Source: Eubacterium_U album (GTDB taxonomy: Bacteria; Bacillota; Clostridia; Lachnospirales; Lachnospiraceae). From it: a stretch of DNA of 64,000 nt. A program made the position numbers and the translations under genes. Under the pieces are notes generated by a model that worked only from the letters and a program-made list of their open reading frames with translations, was not told the DNA's origin and ran no database searches. The DNA lies in assembly GCF_025336545.1 (NCBI RefSeq), contig NZ_JAODBU010000007.1, forward strand, positions 205,450-269,449. The letters run 5' to 3'. Shown here piece after piece: positions 26,401-35,046 of the stretch; position 1 is the first letter of the stretch, and each line of letters begins with the position of its first letter.

Positions 26401-27671
26401 CCGCCGATATCAAGAATACAGTCAACGTCAGGTTCAAAGAATGCAGCTGCATAATAATGTGCAACAGTTTCAACTTCACCTTCATCAAGCATTAAAGCCG
26501 CTTTAATTAAAGCCTCACCGTATCCTGTAGAACAAGAACGTACAATTTCAGCATCTTTAGGCAATTTAGAGTAAATATCTTTAATTGCACCAATAATAGT
26601 TGCCAAAGGATTTCCATTGTTACTGCTGTAGAATGAATATAATAAAGTTCCATCTTCTCCGACAACAGCTGCCTTAGTAGTAGTAGAACCTGAATCTATA
26701 CCTAAGAAACATTTTCCTGAATAAGTGCTTAAATCACCTTTCTTTACTGTATCTTTGTTGTGTCTTACAGTAAATTCAGTATATTCAGCTTCATTTTTAA
26801 ATAAAGGTTCCATACGTTTGATTTCCATATCCATCTTAATTCCTTTAGAAAGACGGTTATACAAATCTGTTATATTAACTAAAACTTTTGAATCGTGATT
26901 CATTGCAGAACCTGTAGCAGCAAATAAATGTGAATGCTCAGGTGCAACAATATGTTCATCATCGAGATTAAGAGTTCTTATAAATGCATTTTTTAATTCA
27001 GGAAGGAAGTGAAGAGGTCCTCCTAAAAATGCAACTGTACCACGAATAGGTTTTCCGCATGCCAAACCCGAAATGGTCTGGTTTACAACTGCTTGGAAAA
27101 TAGAAGCAGCTAAATCCTCTTTTGTAGCACCTTCGTTAATTAATGGCTGAATATCTGTTTTGGCAAATACACCACAACGTGCGGCAATTGGATAAATTGC
27201 CTGATAATTAGCAGCGTATTCATTTAAACCACTGGCATCAGTCTGAAGAAGAGAAGCCATCTGGTCAATGAAAGAACCTGTACCACCGGCACAGATACCG
27301 TTCATACGCTGTTCAATTCCATTTGTAAAATAAATTATTTTTGCATCTTCGCCACCAAGTTCAATTGCAACATCTGTCTGAGGTGCATAATCATTTAATG
27401 CTGTAGAAACAGCTACAACCTCCTGAACAAATGGAACTCCTAAGTGCTTTGACAAAGTAAGTCCGCCTGAACCTGTAATCATAGGTGATAAGGTAATGTC
27501 ACCTAATTTTTCTTTAGCCTTTTTTAATAATCCGGCTAAAGTTTCCTGAATATTTGCATAGTGACGCTCATAGTCAGCAAACATAATTTCATTATCATTA
27601 TTTAAAATTGCAATTTTTACAGTTGTTGAGCCAATGTCAATACCAAGGCTGTAATATGCTTTATCATTCAT
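23427..27671 (-). CDS. Giant 2-hydroxyacyl-CoA dehydratase activase-related fusion protein
   Basis: This 1,414-residue protein joins two BadF/BcrA/HgdC-type activase domains (about 1-270 and 320-590), a DUF2229-type region (about 640-870) and a C-terminal part resembling the 2-hydroxyglutaryl-CoA dehydratase subunit family. Each activase half has the ASKHA phosphate loop (GIDIGSTTVK; GIDSGSTTTK) and both [4Fe-4S] cysteines: C127 and C166 in half one (ICAGGTGSF, ARCGVFAKTD), with equivalents in half two (ACSSGCGSF, TRCTVFMNSN). Further cysteines (KGCTNNC, NRCEKG) suggest another cluster. Relatives of this size are common in anaerobes, but their reaction is not known to me. ATP-driven low-potential electron transfer is the inferred chemistry. 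AGAGGAAGG precedes the ATG. It is monocistronic. Confidence 0.9.
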   Translation of the reverse strand: MNDKAYYSLGIDIGSTTVKIAILNNDNEIMFADYERHYANIQETLAGLLKKAKEKLGDITLSPMITGSGGLTLSKHLGVPFVQEVVAVSTALNDYAPQTDVAIELGGEDAKIIYFTNGIEQRMNGICAGGTGSFIDQMASLLQTDASGLNEYAANYQAIYPIAARCGVFAKTDIQPLINEGATKEDLAASIFQAVVNQTISGLACGKPIRGTVAFLGGPLHFLPELKNAFIRTLNLDDEHIVAPEHSHLFAATGSAMNHDSKVLVNITDLYNRLSKGIKMDMEIKRMEPLFKNEAEYTEFTVRHNKDTVKKGDLSTYSGKCFLGIDSGSTTTKAAVVGEDGTLLYSFYSSNNGNPLATIIGAIKDIYSKLPKDAEIVRSCSTGYGEALIKAALMLDEGEVETVAHYYAAAFFEPDVDCILDIGGQDMKCIKIKNQTVDSVQLNEACSSGCGSFIETFAKSLNYSVVDFAKEALFAKNPTDLGTRCTVFMNSNVKQAQKEGASVADISAGLAYSVIKNALYKVIKITDPKDLGEKVVVQGGTFYNDAVLRSFEKISGCEAIRPDIAGIMGAFGAALIARERYHGEATTMLSIDAINKFDYTTTMTRCKGCTNNCMLTINKFIDGRRFISGNRCEKGLGKEKNKDNIPNLFEYKFHRMFDYEPLSEENAKRGTVGIPRVLNMYENFPFWATFFKRLGYRVVLSPESSRKIYELGIESIPSESECYPAKIAHGHVTWLIRNGIDFIFYPCIPYERNETPDANNHYNCPIVTSYAENIKNNVEELNDNSIKFMNPFMALTNEGTITSRLVEEFSKEFDISKAEITQAAHAAWVELLASRDDIRKKGEETLAYIKEHNLHGIVLAGRPYHVDPEINHGIPEMINSYGLAVLTEDSISHLAPVERPLIVSDQWMYHSRLYAAANYVKTRDDLDLVQLNSFGCGLDAVTTDCVNDILTKSGKIYTVLKIDEVNNLGAARIRIRSLLSAIRIRKERNYQRDIKPSSIKKVEFTKQMFDEKYTILTPQMSPIHFKMLQSAMNSCGYNFEVLPSEQSCIDMGLKYVNNDACYPSLIVVGQIMEALLSGKYDLHKVAVVITQTGGGCRATNYIGFIRRALEKAGLEYIPVLSLSLSGIEKNSGFKFTPKFAVKAVQAAMYGDLFMRVVYRTRPYEVNSGETDALHKKWEDKLCAELSDNKFGMKRYKNNLKKIVEEFDAIPVKNIKKPRVGIVGEILVKFSPTANNDLVNLLESEGAEAVMPDLVDFFLYGFRNSTFKAEKLGFKKSSVILSNIGIKAIEYFRRTAKDALIKSKHFTPTSDIWEMSEMAEEVVSIGNQTGEGWFLTGEMLHLIKDGVPNIVCTQPFACLPNHIVGKGVIKKLRAMHPEANIVAVDYDPGASEVNQLNRIKLMLATANKRLKEKEN

Positions 27672-27883
27672 TGTTGTTTACCTTCCTCTTAAGTTATAAA
27701 AATCCATAAACGTTATACATTATATTATAATTTGCGACAAATAACAACATATAAATAAGTACATAAGAGTAACAAATTTGTGAATTGTTTTTAAAAATGT
27801 CCTGATTTTTTAATTAAAATTTAACAATCAGGGTGTAACATTTTAATGTGCCAAAAAAGATATGTAAAAAATGTATTGTATGT

Positions 27884-27912
27884 TTGACAAAAGATACTAA
27901 TAAAATTATACT
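27884..27912 (+). promoter_or_regulatory. Sigma-A promoter of the rhomboid-like gene
   Basis: TTGACA (27884-27889), 17-base spacer, TATACT (27907-27912). The ATG at 27942 gives a short leader of about 23 bases with an AGGAG site. Confidence 0.75.
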
Positions 27913-27941
27913 TGTATAAGATTTTAGAATAGGAGATTTCT

Positions 27942-28865
27942 ATGAAACAATCAAACTTTGAAAGAAAATTCAGCAGATACGCAATTAGCAATTTATCCCT
28001 ATATTTAGTAATCGGATATGCCATAGGTTATGCAATTTATTATTTGTTCCCGGATTTATATGAATATATTACATTTGATCCATATTTAATATTACATGGA
28101 CAGATTTGGAGACTTGTATCATGGGTAGTTACAATGCCTGAGGCATTAGGTCTGTTTACTATAATTATGCTTTTCTTTTATTATTCAGTAGGAAACAATC
28201 TTGAATATACATGGGGAAAGTATCGATATAACGTATACATTTTTTCAGGAATGCTATTTACGATTATAGGTGCATTTCTTTTATATGCAATTTTAATAAT
28301 AATGTGTAACACAACAGGTGAATATGAGACAGTGTTAAATGCAGTTGGCATGAGCTATAGTGGCACAAGTGTAACGGATTTAGCAGTAATATATAGAGGT
28401 ATTGGCATGGGAATAGGTAATTTTGTAAGTACCTATTATATCAATATGTCAATATTCCTTGCATTTGCAGCTACCTATCCTAATGCAGAGGTATTGCTTT
28501 ATTTCATAATTCCTATAAAGGTAAAATGGTTAGGAGTATTATATGGAGCATTCATATTTGCGGAAATTCTCCAGGGTTCATGGGTAACAAGAATGATGGT
28601 AATTACATCGTTACTTAATTTTATGATTTTCTTCTTGCAAACAAGAAATAAATTATCACCATATCAGATAAAACGAAAAAGAGAATATCGAAAGAATATA
28701 CGTCAGGCTACACAGCCTAAATATGAAAATGGCGCTAAGCATAAATGTGCAATCTGTGGAAGAACAGAATTAGATGATCCTAATTTAACTTTCAGATATT
28801 GTTCAAAATGTAGTGGAAATAAAGAGTACTGTCAGGACCATTTATTTACACATACACATTGTTAA
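27942..28865 (+). CDS. Rhomboid-like membrane protein with C-terminal Cys/His module
   Basis: This 307-residue protein has about six transmembrane segments (about 17-245). The layout resembles rhomboid/derlin folds: WRLVSWVVTMP, YYSVGNNLEYTWGKYRYNVYIFSG and the IPIKVKWLGVLYG block before the last helices. I see neither the GxSG serine nor the membrane histidine of active rhomboids, so it is probably a pseudoprotease. A cytoplasmic tail carries CAICG (about 269-273), CSKC (about 287-290), and C and H residues ending THTHC, which looks like a zinc-binding module. It could recruit or sort membrane proteins, but that is speculation. It lies 25 bases before malQ. Confidence 0.7.
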   Translation: MKQSNFERKFSRYAISNLSLYLVIGYAIGYAIYYLFPDLYEYITFDPYLILHGQIWRLVSWVVTMPEALGLFTIIMLFFYYSVGNNLEYTWGKYRYNVYIFSGMLFTIIGAFLLYAILIIMCNTTGEYETVLNAVGMSYSGTSVTDLAVIYRGIGMGIGNFVSTYYINMSIFLAFAATYPNAEVLLYFIIPIKVKWLGVLYGAFIFAEILQGSWVTRMMVITSLLNFMIFFLQTRNKLSPYQIKRKREYRKNIRQATQPKYENGAKHKCAICGRTELDDPNLTFRYCSKCSGNKEYCQDHLFTHTHC

Positions 28866-28890
28866 TTGAAAATGGAGGAATAAAATATAT

Positions 28891-30387
28891 ATGGCTCAAA
28901 AAGAATTTGAAAGAGGTGCGGGAATATTGATGCATATTAGTAGTATTCCTTCACCTTACGGAATAGGTTCTTTTGGAAAAAATGCATATGAATTTGTTGA
29001 CAGATTAGTTGCTGCGAGACAAAAGTACTGGCAGGTTCTGCCACTTGGAACAACAAGTTATGGAGACAGCCCATACGCTTCTTTTTCTGCGTTTGCAGGT
29101 AATCCTTATTTTATCGATTTGGATACATTAATTGAAGAAGGTCTTATTACAAAAGAATATGTAGATAGTTTTAGATGGAACATTGAAGAACAGTATGTTG
29201 ACTATGGTTTGATATATAATTCCAGATTTATTGTTTTAAAAGAAGCTTATAAGAATAGTAATCACAAGGCATTGAAAGAATATAAAGAATTTGTTAAAGA
29301 AAATGATTTTTGGCTTGATGATTACTGCTTGTATTGTGTATGCAAAAATGATGCTGAGTCGACTTCGTGGCAGGATTGGGAAGAGGATATAAGATTCAGA
29401 AAGCAGGAAGCATTAGATAAAAAGATAGAAGAATTTTCAGATGAACTGGATTTTTATAGGTTTTTACAGTTTAAATTCTTCGAACAATGGTTTAAACTAA
29501 AAGAGTATGCCAACGAAAAAGGAATCGAAATAATAGGAGACATTCCTATTTATGTTGCTATGGATTCAGCAGATGTATGGTCTCATCCTGAAATTTTTCA
29601 GCTAGATGAGAATCTGGAGGCAAAAAAAGTGGCAGGAGTTCCGCCGGATGCTTTTTCTGATTTAGGTCAGAGATGGGGAAATCCGTTATATGATTGGAAA
29701 AAGTTAGAAAAAGATGATTTTTCATGGTGGCGAAAGAGAATGGAACACTCCGCAAAATTATACGATATAGTAAGAATTGATCATTTTATCGGAATGACAA
29801 AATACTATACAATACCTGCAGAAGATGAGGATGCCAGAAACGGAAAATGGGAAAAAGGTCCGGGAATGAAACTTATAAAAGCGATATCGCAAGCAATAGG
29901 AGACAAGAAAATCATTGCTGAAGATTTAGGTGTAAAAATACCTGAAGTAGTGGAAGTCCTTGAAAAGAGTGGATTTCCTGGAATGAAGGTTTTAGAATTT
30001 GCATTTGACGGAGACAGAAAGAATGATCATTTGCCATATTTTTGGACGCAGAATACTGTGGGTTATGGTGGAACTCATGATAACGATACCTTAATGGGAT
30101 ATTTTACAGGTTTGCAATATTGGGAGTTAGGATACATAAGAGAGTTCTTAGAATGTAGACATGGCTCGATTGAAGATATTGTGGATAAATTATTTACATG
30201 CGCCTATGCCAGCGTGGCGAATGTTGTAATATTCCAAATGCAGGATGTTTTAAAAGTTGGCAATATTGGCAGAATGAATCTGCCATCATCAATGGGAGCT
30301 AACTGGCGTTGGAGAATGACCAAAAACCAGTTTGGTGATAAAGAAGTTGAGAGACTTAGATATTTAACCGATATATACGGCAGATAA
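28891..30387 (+). CDS. malQ: 4-alpha-glucanotransferase (amylomaltase)
   Basis: This 498-residue GH77 enzyme disproportionates maltodextrins and releases glucose. The N-terminal RGAGILMHISSIPSPYGIGSFG and SPYASFSAFAGNPYFIDLD are family signatures. The catalytic nucleophile Asp is in RIDHFIGM, the acid/base Glu in IIAEDLG and the stabiliser in GTHDNDT. Full length for the family. GGAGG lies about 12 bases before the ATG at 28891. It precedes the PLP decarboxylase gene by 20 bases. Confidence 0.97.
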   Translation: MAQKEFERGAGILMHISSIPSPYGIGSFGKNAYEFVDRLVAARQKYWQVLPLGTTSYGDSPYASFSAFAGNPYFIDLDTLIEEGLITKEYVDSFRWNIEEQYVDYGLIYNSRFIVLKEAYKNSNHKALKEYKEFVKENDFWLDDYCLYCVCKNDAESTSWQDWEEDIRFRKQEALDKKIEEFSDELDFYRFLQFKFFEQWFKLKEYANEKGIEIIGDIPIYVAMDSADVWSHPEIFQLDENLEAKKVAGVPPDAFSDLGQRWGNPLYDWKKLEKDDFSWWRKRMEHSAKLYDIVRIDHFIGMTKYYTIPAEDEDARNGKWEKGPGMKLIKAISQAIGDKKIIAEDLGVKIPEVVEVLEKSGFPGMKVLEFAFDGDRKNDHLPYFWTQNTVGYGGTHDNDTLMGYFTGLQYWELGYIREFLECRHGSIEDIVDKLFTCAYASVANVVIFQMQDVLKVGNIGRMNLPSSMGANWRWRMTKNQFGDKEVERLRYLTDIYGR

Positions 30388-30407
30388 TTATTAGGAGGAC
30401 TGAAAAA

Positions 30408-31664
30408 ATGGAAAAGAAACCGTTTGTAACACTTGAACAACTTAAGGAAATTGAAAAGACTTATCCTACGCCATATCATATTTATGATGAAAAGGGTTTT
30501 ATGGAGAATGCAAGAAAAGTTAATGAAGCATTTTCATGGAATAAGGGATTTAGAGAATATTTTGCTGTTAAAGCTGAACCAAATCCATTTATCATAAAGA
30601 AGTTAAAAGAAGTCGGATGTGGTGTTGACTGTTCATCATATACAGAACTTATGATTGCTGACAAATTAGGTTTTAGAGACGATGAGATTATGTTCTCTTC
30701 AAATGAAACACCTGAAGGTGAATTTGGATACTGCGCAAAGCTTGGTGGAATTATTAATCTTGATGATATTACAATGATTGATTTCATGGAAAAAGAAGCA
30801 GGCATTCCTGAAACTGTAAGTTGCAGATATAATCCGGGTGGAGTTTTTGAAGCATGTAACGGAATTATGGACAATCCGGGAGATGCTAAATATGGAATGA
30901 CTCACGAACAGATTATTGAAGCTTACAAGATTTTAAAAGAAAAAGGCGTAAAGAATTTTGGAATTCATGCATTTTTAGCTAGTAATACAGTTACAAATGA
31001 ATATTATCCAAGACTTGCCAAGACAATCTTTGAGCTTGCAGTTGAATTAAAAGAAAAGACAGGAGCACACATTAAATTCATCAATTTATCAGGTGGTGTT
31101 GGAATACCTTACAGACCTGATCAGGAACCAAATGACATTATGGTTATTGGTGAGGGAGTAAGAAAAGTATACGAAGAGGTACTTACACCGGCAGGAATGG
31201 ACGATGTAGCTATTTATACTGAAATGGGAAGATTTATGATGGGACCATACGGTGCACTTGTAACAAAAGCCGTACATGAAAAGCATATTTACAAAGAATA
31301 TATTGGCGTAGATGCATGTGCTGCTAACTTGATGAGACCAGCAATGTATGGAGCTTACCATCATATTACTGTTATGGGTAAGGAAAATGAACCTTGCGAC
31401 CATACATATGATATTGTTGGTTCATTATGCGAAAATAATGACAAATTTGCAGTAGACAGAAAATTGCCAAAGATTGATATGGGAGATTTCCTTGTAATTC
31501 ATGATTCAGGAGCTCATGGATTCTCGATGGGATATAATTATAACGGAAGACTTCGTTCTGCAGAATTATTGTTACAGGAAGATGGAAGCGTAAAATTAAT
31601 TCGTAGAGCAGAAACTCCAAAAGATTATTTTGCTACATTTGATTTCTGTGACATTATGAAATAG
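30408..31664 (+). CDS. lysA: Diaminopimelate decarboxylase family PLP enzyme
   Basis: This 418-residue fold-type III decarboxylase has the PLP lysine in YFAVKAEPNP, specificity helix GVDCSSYTELMIAD, phosphate loop LSGGVGIPY, and C-terminal LCENND (family CESGD) and YNYNGRLRSAELLL (family YNxRPRxAE). Diaminopimelate to lysine is the likely reaction, but the usual HIGSQ strand is HAFLAS here, and the substrate could be another diamino acid. It has an AGGAGG site 9 bases before the ATG and follows malQ by 20 bases. It probably shares a transcript with the next, unrecognised gene. Confidence 0.75.
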   Translation: MEKKPFVTLEQLKEIEKTYPTPYHIYDEKGFMENARKVNEAFSWNKGFREYFAVKAEPNPFIIKKLKEVGCGVDCSSYTELMIADKLGFRDDEIMFSSNETPEGEFGYCAKLGGIINLDDITMIDFMEKEAGIPETVSCRYNPGGVFEACNGIMDNPGDAKYGMTHEQIIEAYKILKEKGVKNFGIHAFLASNTVTNEYYPRLAKTIFELAVELKEKTGAHIKFINLSGGVGIPYRPDQEPNDIMVIGEGVRKVYEEVLTPAGMDDVAIYTEMGRFMMGPYGALVTKAVHEKHIYKEYIGVDACAANLMRPAMYGAYHHITVMGKENEPCDHTYDIVGSLCENNDKFAVDRKLPKIDMGDFLVIHDSGAHGFSMGYNYNGRLRSAELLLQEDGSVKLIRRAETPKDYFATFDFCDIMK

Positions 31665-31678
31665 TCATGGAGGAAAAT

Positions 31679-33043
31679 ATGAGACAGATAATTAATGAGA
31701 TTTCTAAGGGTAAAAATATAGATGATAATCTAAAAAAATATGCAGATGGATTTAGTAAAATAAATAATAAATTTGCATATATCAGACTTGCGCTTAACTA
31801 CTATACTTTTTTGCAGATGCAGCAGGATGAAAATGATGTAATAAGTTCTGATATTGTCTTAGAATTAAATAAGATGAATGAAGTTATTGCAGACATGAGT
31901 GAAGAAGATATAAGTGTAGTTGAGGATATGCGTAATAACATCATTAGAAAAATGCAGGCCTTAACATATTATGTAGATAAGTATAATGTATACGAATTTG
32001 CGTACAACAGAGTTGAATATAAATATCACGATTATGATATGCCGGCAAATTATAGTGATGAAGAATTTACAAGAAAAATAATGAAGTATATATTCGATGA
32101 TGAAGACACAACTATAATTAACAGTAAAATATGTGAAATTATAGGTCAGCTTCCAATCAGAATGACTAAATCAAAGTTTTTTGAATATGTAAATTCGGGA
32201 TTAGATGTATATAATCAGGGCGAAAAGAGTAGTTTAGATGATTTTGTTTATAGAATAAGAACAAGTGCTATTTTACAAGAAAAGGAAGATTATAAACTTT
32301 TATATCCGGAAATTCATGATACATTTGAAGAATTAGATAAATATGATTTGAAGAATATAACAGAAGATGAAGTTAATGAATTTTCTGAAAAATTATCAGA
32401 GTTAACAGCTTATATTGATGATAATGTGTCTGCAAATATGATGATGCAGGAATTGATTAATGATGTTTTGCTTGTGCTATATACATCAGAGAGTCAGGAA
32501 AATGATGACATTACAGCAATATGTAGCGAAGTTGTCAGTGAAACTAATTTGATGTTTACAGGAAAATTTGCTCATAAGACAAACGAAGAATTAGAGGCGA
32601 TGTTTGTCAAATTAGAAGGTAAACAGGAAGAACTTTATCACAATATAATGAATTACGATATTGTTGACCAGATATTAGATAAGAATAAAGATGACATTAT
32701 CAGAAATAATCTTGAAAAAACATATGAAAAGGTATCAAGACTTCCTCTGTTAAATTCAGACAGTTTATTTGTGGAATTTGACAAAAAACAGGATAAGGAT
32801 AAGGTAAATGAAGAATATTTAGAAAAGGTAAAGGAAAATCTGTACAAAGAATTTATCGACAAATTCGCTAATAGTCAGAGACTGATAAAGAAGTCAATAA
32901 TGTCTGCAACATTGAGTGAATTACCTGTATTTTTCAACAATATAAGTGAATTACAGGATTTCGTATACAATTGTTTAAAGGGATGTACTGATATGGCAGA
33001 AAAAAAAGGATGCTTAGAAATTATTTCATCGATGATTGTATAA
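31679..33043 (+). CDS. Unrecognised acidic helical protein
   Basis: This 454-residue protein matches no family I know. It has no signal peptide or membrane helix, is rich in Glu, Asp, Asn and Lys, and is predicted nearly all helical, with repeated patterns such as EELDKYDLKNITEDEVNEFSEKLSELTAYI and a basic C-terminal quarter. I chose the start at 31679 because GGAGG lies 5 bases upstream, inside what would be codons 2-3 of a longer form beginning at 31667. It follows the decarboxylase by 14 bases and precedes a small protein by 12, so these are likely co-translated. Cytosolic scaffold is only a guess. Confidence 0.7.
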   Translation: MRQIINEISKGKNIDDNLKKYADGFSKINNKFAYIRLALNYYTFLQMQQDENDVISSDIVLELNKMNEVIADMSEEDISVVEDMRNNIIRKMQALTYYVDKYNVYEFAYNRVEYKYHDYDMPANYSDEEFTRKIMKYIFDDEDTTIINSKICEIIGQLPIRMTKSKFFEYVNSGLDVYNQGEKSSLDDFVYRIRTSAILQEKEDYKLLYPEIHDTFEELDKYDLKNITEDEVNEFSEKLSELTAYIDDNVSANMMMQELINDVLLVLYTSESQENDDITAICSEVVSETNLMFTGKFAHKTNEELEAMFVKLEGKQEELYHNIMNYDIVDQILDKNKDDIIRNNLEKTYEKVSRLPLLNSDSLFVEFDKKQDKDKVNEEYLEKVKENLYKEFIDKFANSQRLIKKSIMSATLSELPVFFNNISELQDFVYNCLKGCTDMAEKKGCLEIISSMIV

Positions 33044-33055
33044 ATGGAGGTGCAT

Positions 33056-33379
33056 ATGAAATGGTGCGATGATTTGTATATAGGACATGAAGCAATGGAC
33101 GATAAGGATAATATTGTCTCTAAAATAAAAGAAGGAAAAATGCAGTTTAATATTTATGTATTGGCTGCACCCTTCAATGATACGGATGTCCTTGACATTT
33201 ATCCGTCATATGTGCTCTTACAAAAGAGATATCTTAATTCGGAACTTATGATTTATGGTATAGCTAAAGGCAAGGAAGAAGCTTATGATATGACCCAGTT
33301 GATTATTATGGATTGTTTCCGCGCAACCGGACAATTTAAACTAAAGGAATATATGGAAAATAATCATAGTTTCACTTGA
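33056..33379 (+). CDS. Small unrecognised cytosolic protein
   Basis: This 107-residue protein has an alternating strand-helix look (FNIYVLAAPFNDTDVLDIYPSYVLLQKRY, LMIYGIAKGKEEAYDMTQLIIMDCF), with no export signal. I do not recognise it. The start at 33056 has GGAGG 5 bases upstream. It is sandwiched between the unknown helical protein and the DUF2953 gene on one transcript. Confidence 0.65.
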   Translation: MKWCDDLYIGHEAMDDKDNIVSKIKEGKMQFNIYVLAAPFNDTDVLDIYPSYVLLQKRYLNSELMIYGIAKGKEEAYDMTQLIIMDCFRATGQFKLKEYMENNHSFT

Positions 33380-33398
33380 TTGCAGCAGAAGGAGTAAA

Positions 33399-34394
33399 AT
33401 GTTACATATTTTATTAATTTTATTAAAAATAATAGGAATTATTCTGCTGGCAAGTCTTGCTTTAGTTGCGCTGTTGTTTATTTTACCGGCATCATATAAG
33501 ATTGAAGGAATAAAAAATAAAGAACAAAGTTATTTAACAATTCATGGTGGATGGCTTTTTCATCTTCTTCATTTTAATATGGAATACAGTGAAGAACTGA
33601 AGTATTCATTGAGAATTTTTGGATTAAAAATTTTTAGTGATGATACTGATGAAAATGAATATGATTCTTATGAAACATTTGAAAATGACAAAAAATATGA
33701 AAAACGTGGCAGTACAGAAGATAATGATAAAAATATGAATTCTGTAGAGAGTGACGATTTCATAAAAGCCGGACAAGAATTTAAGGGTGATAATATTGAG
33801 GGAAAAGCTTTGGCAAACAGTCAGAAAAATTTAGATAAAGAAAGTGTAGATGAACGTCGGTCTTATATTAACAAAGAAGAATCATCAACCGATGAAGAGA
33901 ATAGTGATTTAGACTATAAAGTAAAGCAGTTAATAGAGTTTATTAAAAATATATGGTTTAAATGTAGAAAACTATTTGGTAAAATAAAGCATAAGGTTCG
34001 AAGCACAAAACACAAATTTAAAAATAATCAAAAAAAATTTAAATATTTAATAGAGTATTTAAAGAGTGAAGAAGTAAAAACTGCATATAACTATATTAAA
34101 AGTAAGACAAAGCAGATTGTAAAGTTACTGAAACCTAAAAAAATAAGAGGAAAACTTGAGTTTGGATTTGACAGCCCGGACAAGACGGGAAAGATGCTTG
34201 GAGTTATTGCAGTTGTATGTACTGCGTTAAAGCTTAATATGGATAATTTTCAAATAGAACCTGATTTTGAAAACAAGAAATTTAACGGAATAATCAAGGC
34301 GTGGGGACATTTTTCTATAGGAGTTGTAGGTGTTTATATTTTACAGATTTATATGAAAGATGAAGTGCATGCCGTTATTGATAAGTTTAGTTGA
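33399..34394 (+). CDS. DUF2953 membrane-anchored protein (YtfI-like)
   Basis: This 331-residue protein has an N-terminal transmembrane helix (about 4-28), a short beta-rich segment (YLTIHGGWLFHLLHFNMEY), a long charged low-complexity middle (about 80-165), a Lys-rich helical region, and a C-terminal domain with KTKQIVKLLKPKKIRGKLEFGFDSPDKTGKMLGVIAV typical of DUF2953. Its neighbour downstream is ytfJ, as in Bacillus (ytfI-ytfJ), supporting the family call. It probably has a sporulation role. AAGGAG lies 5 bases before its ATG. Confidence 0.82.
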   Translation: MLHILLILLKIIGIILLASLALVALLFILPASYKIEGIKNKEQSYLTIHGGWLFHLLHFNMEYSEELKYSLRIFGLKIFSDDTDENEYDSYETFENDKKYEKRGSTEDNDKNMNSVESDDFIKAGQEFKGDNIEGKALANSQKNLDKESVDERRSYINKEESSTDEENSDLDYKVKQLIEFIKNIWFKCRKLFGKIKHKVRSTKHKFKNNQKKFKYLIEYLKSEEVKTAYNYIKSKTKQIVKLLKPKKIRGKLEFGFDSPDKTGKMLGVIAVVCTALKLNMDNFQIEPDFENKKFNGIIKAWGHFSIGVVGVYILQIYMKDEVHAVIDKFS

Positions 34395-34408
34395 CAGGAG
34401 GTATTTAT

Positions 34409-34759
34409 ATGTCAGAAGATAGAAAAGCCACAGATGATTTACTAAGAGCAATGGAAAAATTTATTACTACAAAATCTGTTGTAGGTGAAGCAATAACTGT
34501 TGGAGATACAATTATTCTTCCTATGGCTGATGTTTCTTTTGGAATGGGTGTTGGTACTTTTTCAAAAGATACAAGTGCAGGTGGAGGAGTTGGTGGAAAG
34601 ATAACACCAAGTGCCGTATTGGTTATAAAAGATGGTTCTTCAAAACTTATCAGTATAAATGACCAGGATGGGTTCTCGAGAATCATTGATATGGTTCCTG
34701 ATATTGTTAATAAATTTACAAGTAAAAATGATGATGCAGATACATTTGATGAAGAGTAA
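34409..34759 (+). CDS. ytfJ: Sporulation protein of the YtfJ/GerW family
   Basis: This 116-residue protein carries the family core TKSVVGEAITVGDTIILPMADVSFGMGVG and GGGVGGKITPSAVLVI. GerW/YtfJ proteins are made in the forespore and affect germination. I use the ATG at 34409, which has AGGAGG 7 bases upstream; a longer form would overlap the previous gene. This is direct evidence that the organism belongs to a spore-forming lineage. Confidence 0.9.
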   Translation: MSEDRKATDDLLRAMEKFITTKSVVGEAITVGDTIILPMADVSFGMGVGTFSKDTSAGGGVGGKITPSAVLVIKDGSSKLISINDQDGFSRIIDMVPDIVNKFTSKNDDADTFDEE

Positions 34760-34880
34760 ATGAAAATTAAGAATTATTACAATTGATTTTTAGAAATAAA
34801 TTAATAAAAATGGCTTGTTTATAGGTTATTTTTATTAATTTTTTTCATATAATATCTATATAAAAACACTAGGAATTAAA

Positions 34881-35024
34881 ATGGGAAAAGTTTGTGGATT
34901 TGCTTTATTTTGGGTCGCGCTTGGAATGACTATAGCGTTAATAATAAGTAGCACTTTTTTAGTGGTATGCTTAATAATTATGTGCCTGATTTTAGGGTAT
35001 AATCTTTTTTGCTCATGCAAATAA
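34881..35024 (+). CDS. 47-residue hydrophobic small protein
   Basis: A short frame begins at ATG 34881 (AGGA 7 bases upstream) and encodes 47 residues starting MGKVCGFALFWVALGM, with two hydrophobic stretches and ending LGYNLFCSCK. It resembles a small membrane protein common in Clostridia with the same MGKVCGFA...LLLGYNLFC pattern (recalled, not searched). The function is unknown. It lies between ytfJ and metF, and is easily missed because of its length. Confidence 0.75.
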   Translation: MGKVCGFALFWVALGMTIALIISSTFLVVCLIIMCLILGYNLFCSCK

Positions 35025-35046
35025 AATACAGAAAGGTAAATGAACA

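Noticed and set aside
30482..30874. Minus-strand frame of 130 codons in lysA
   Set aside because: Shadow of the decarboxylase gene with no independent support.
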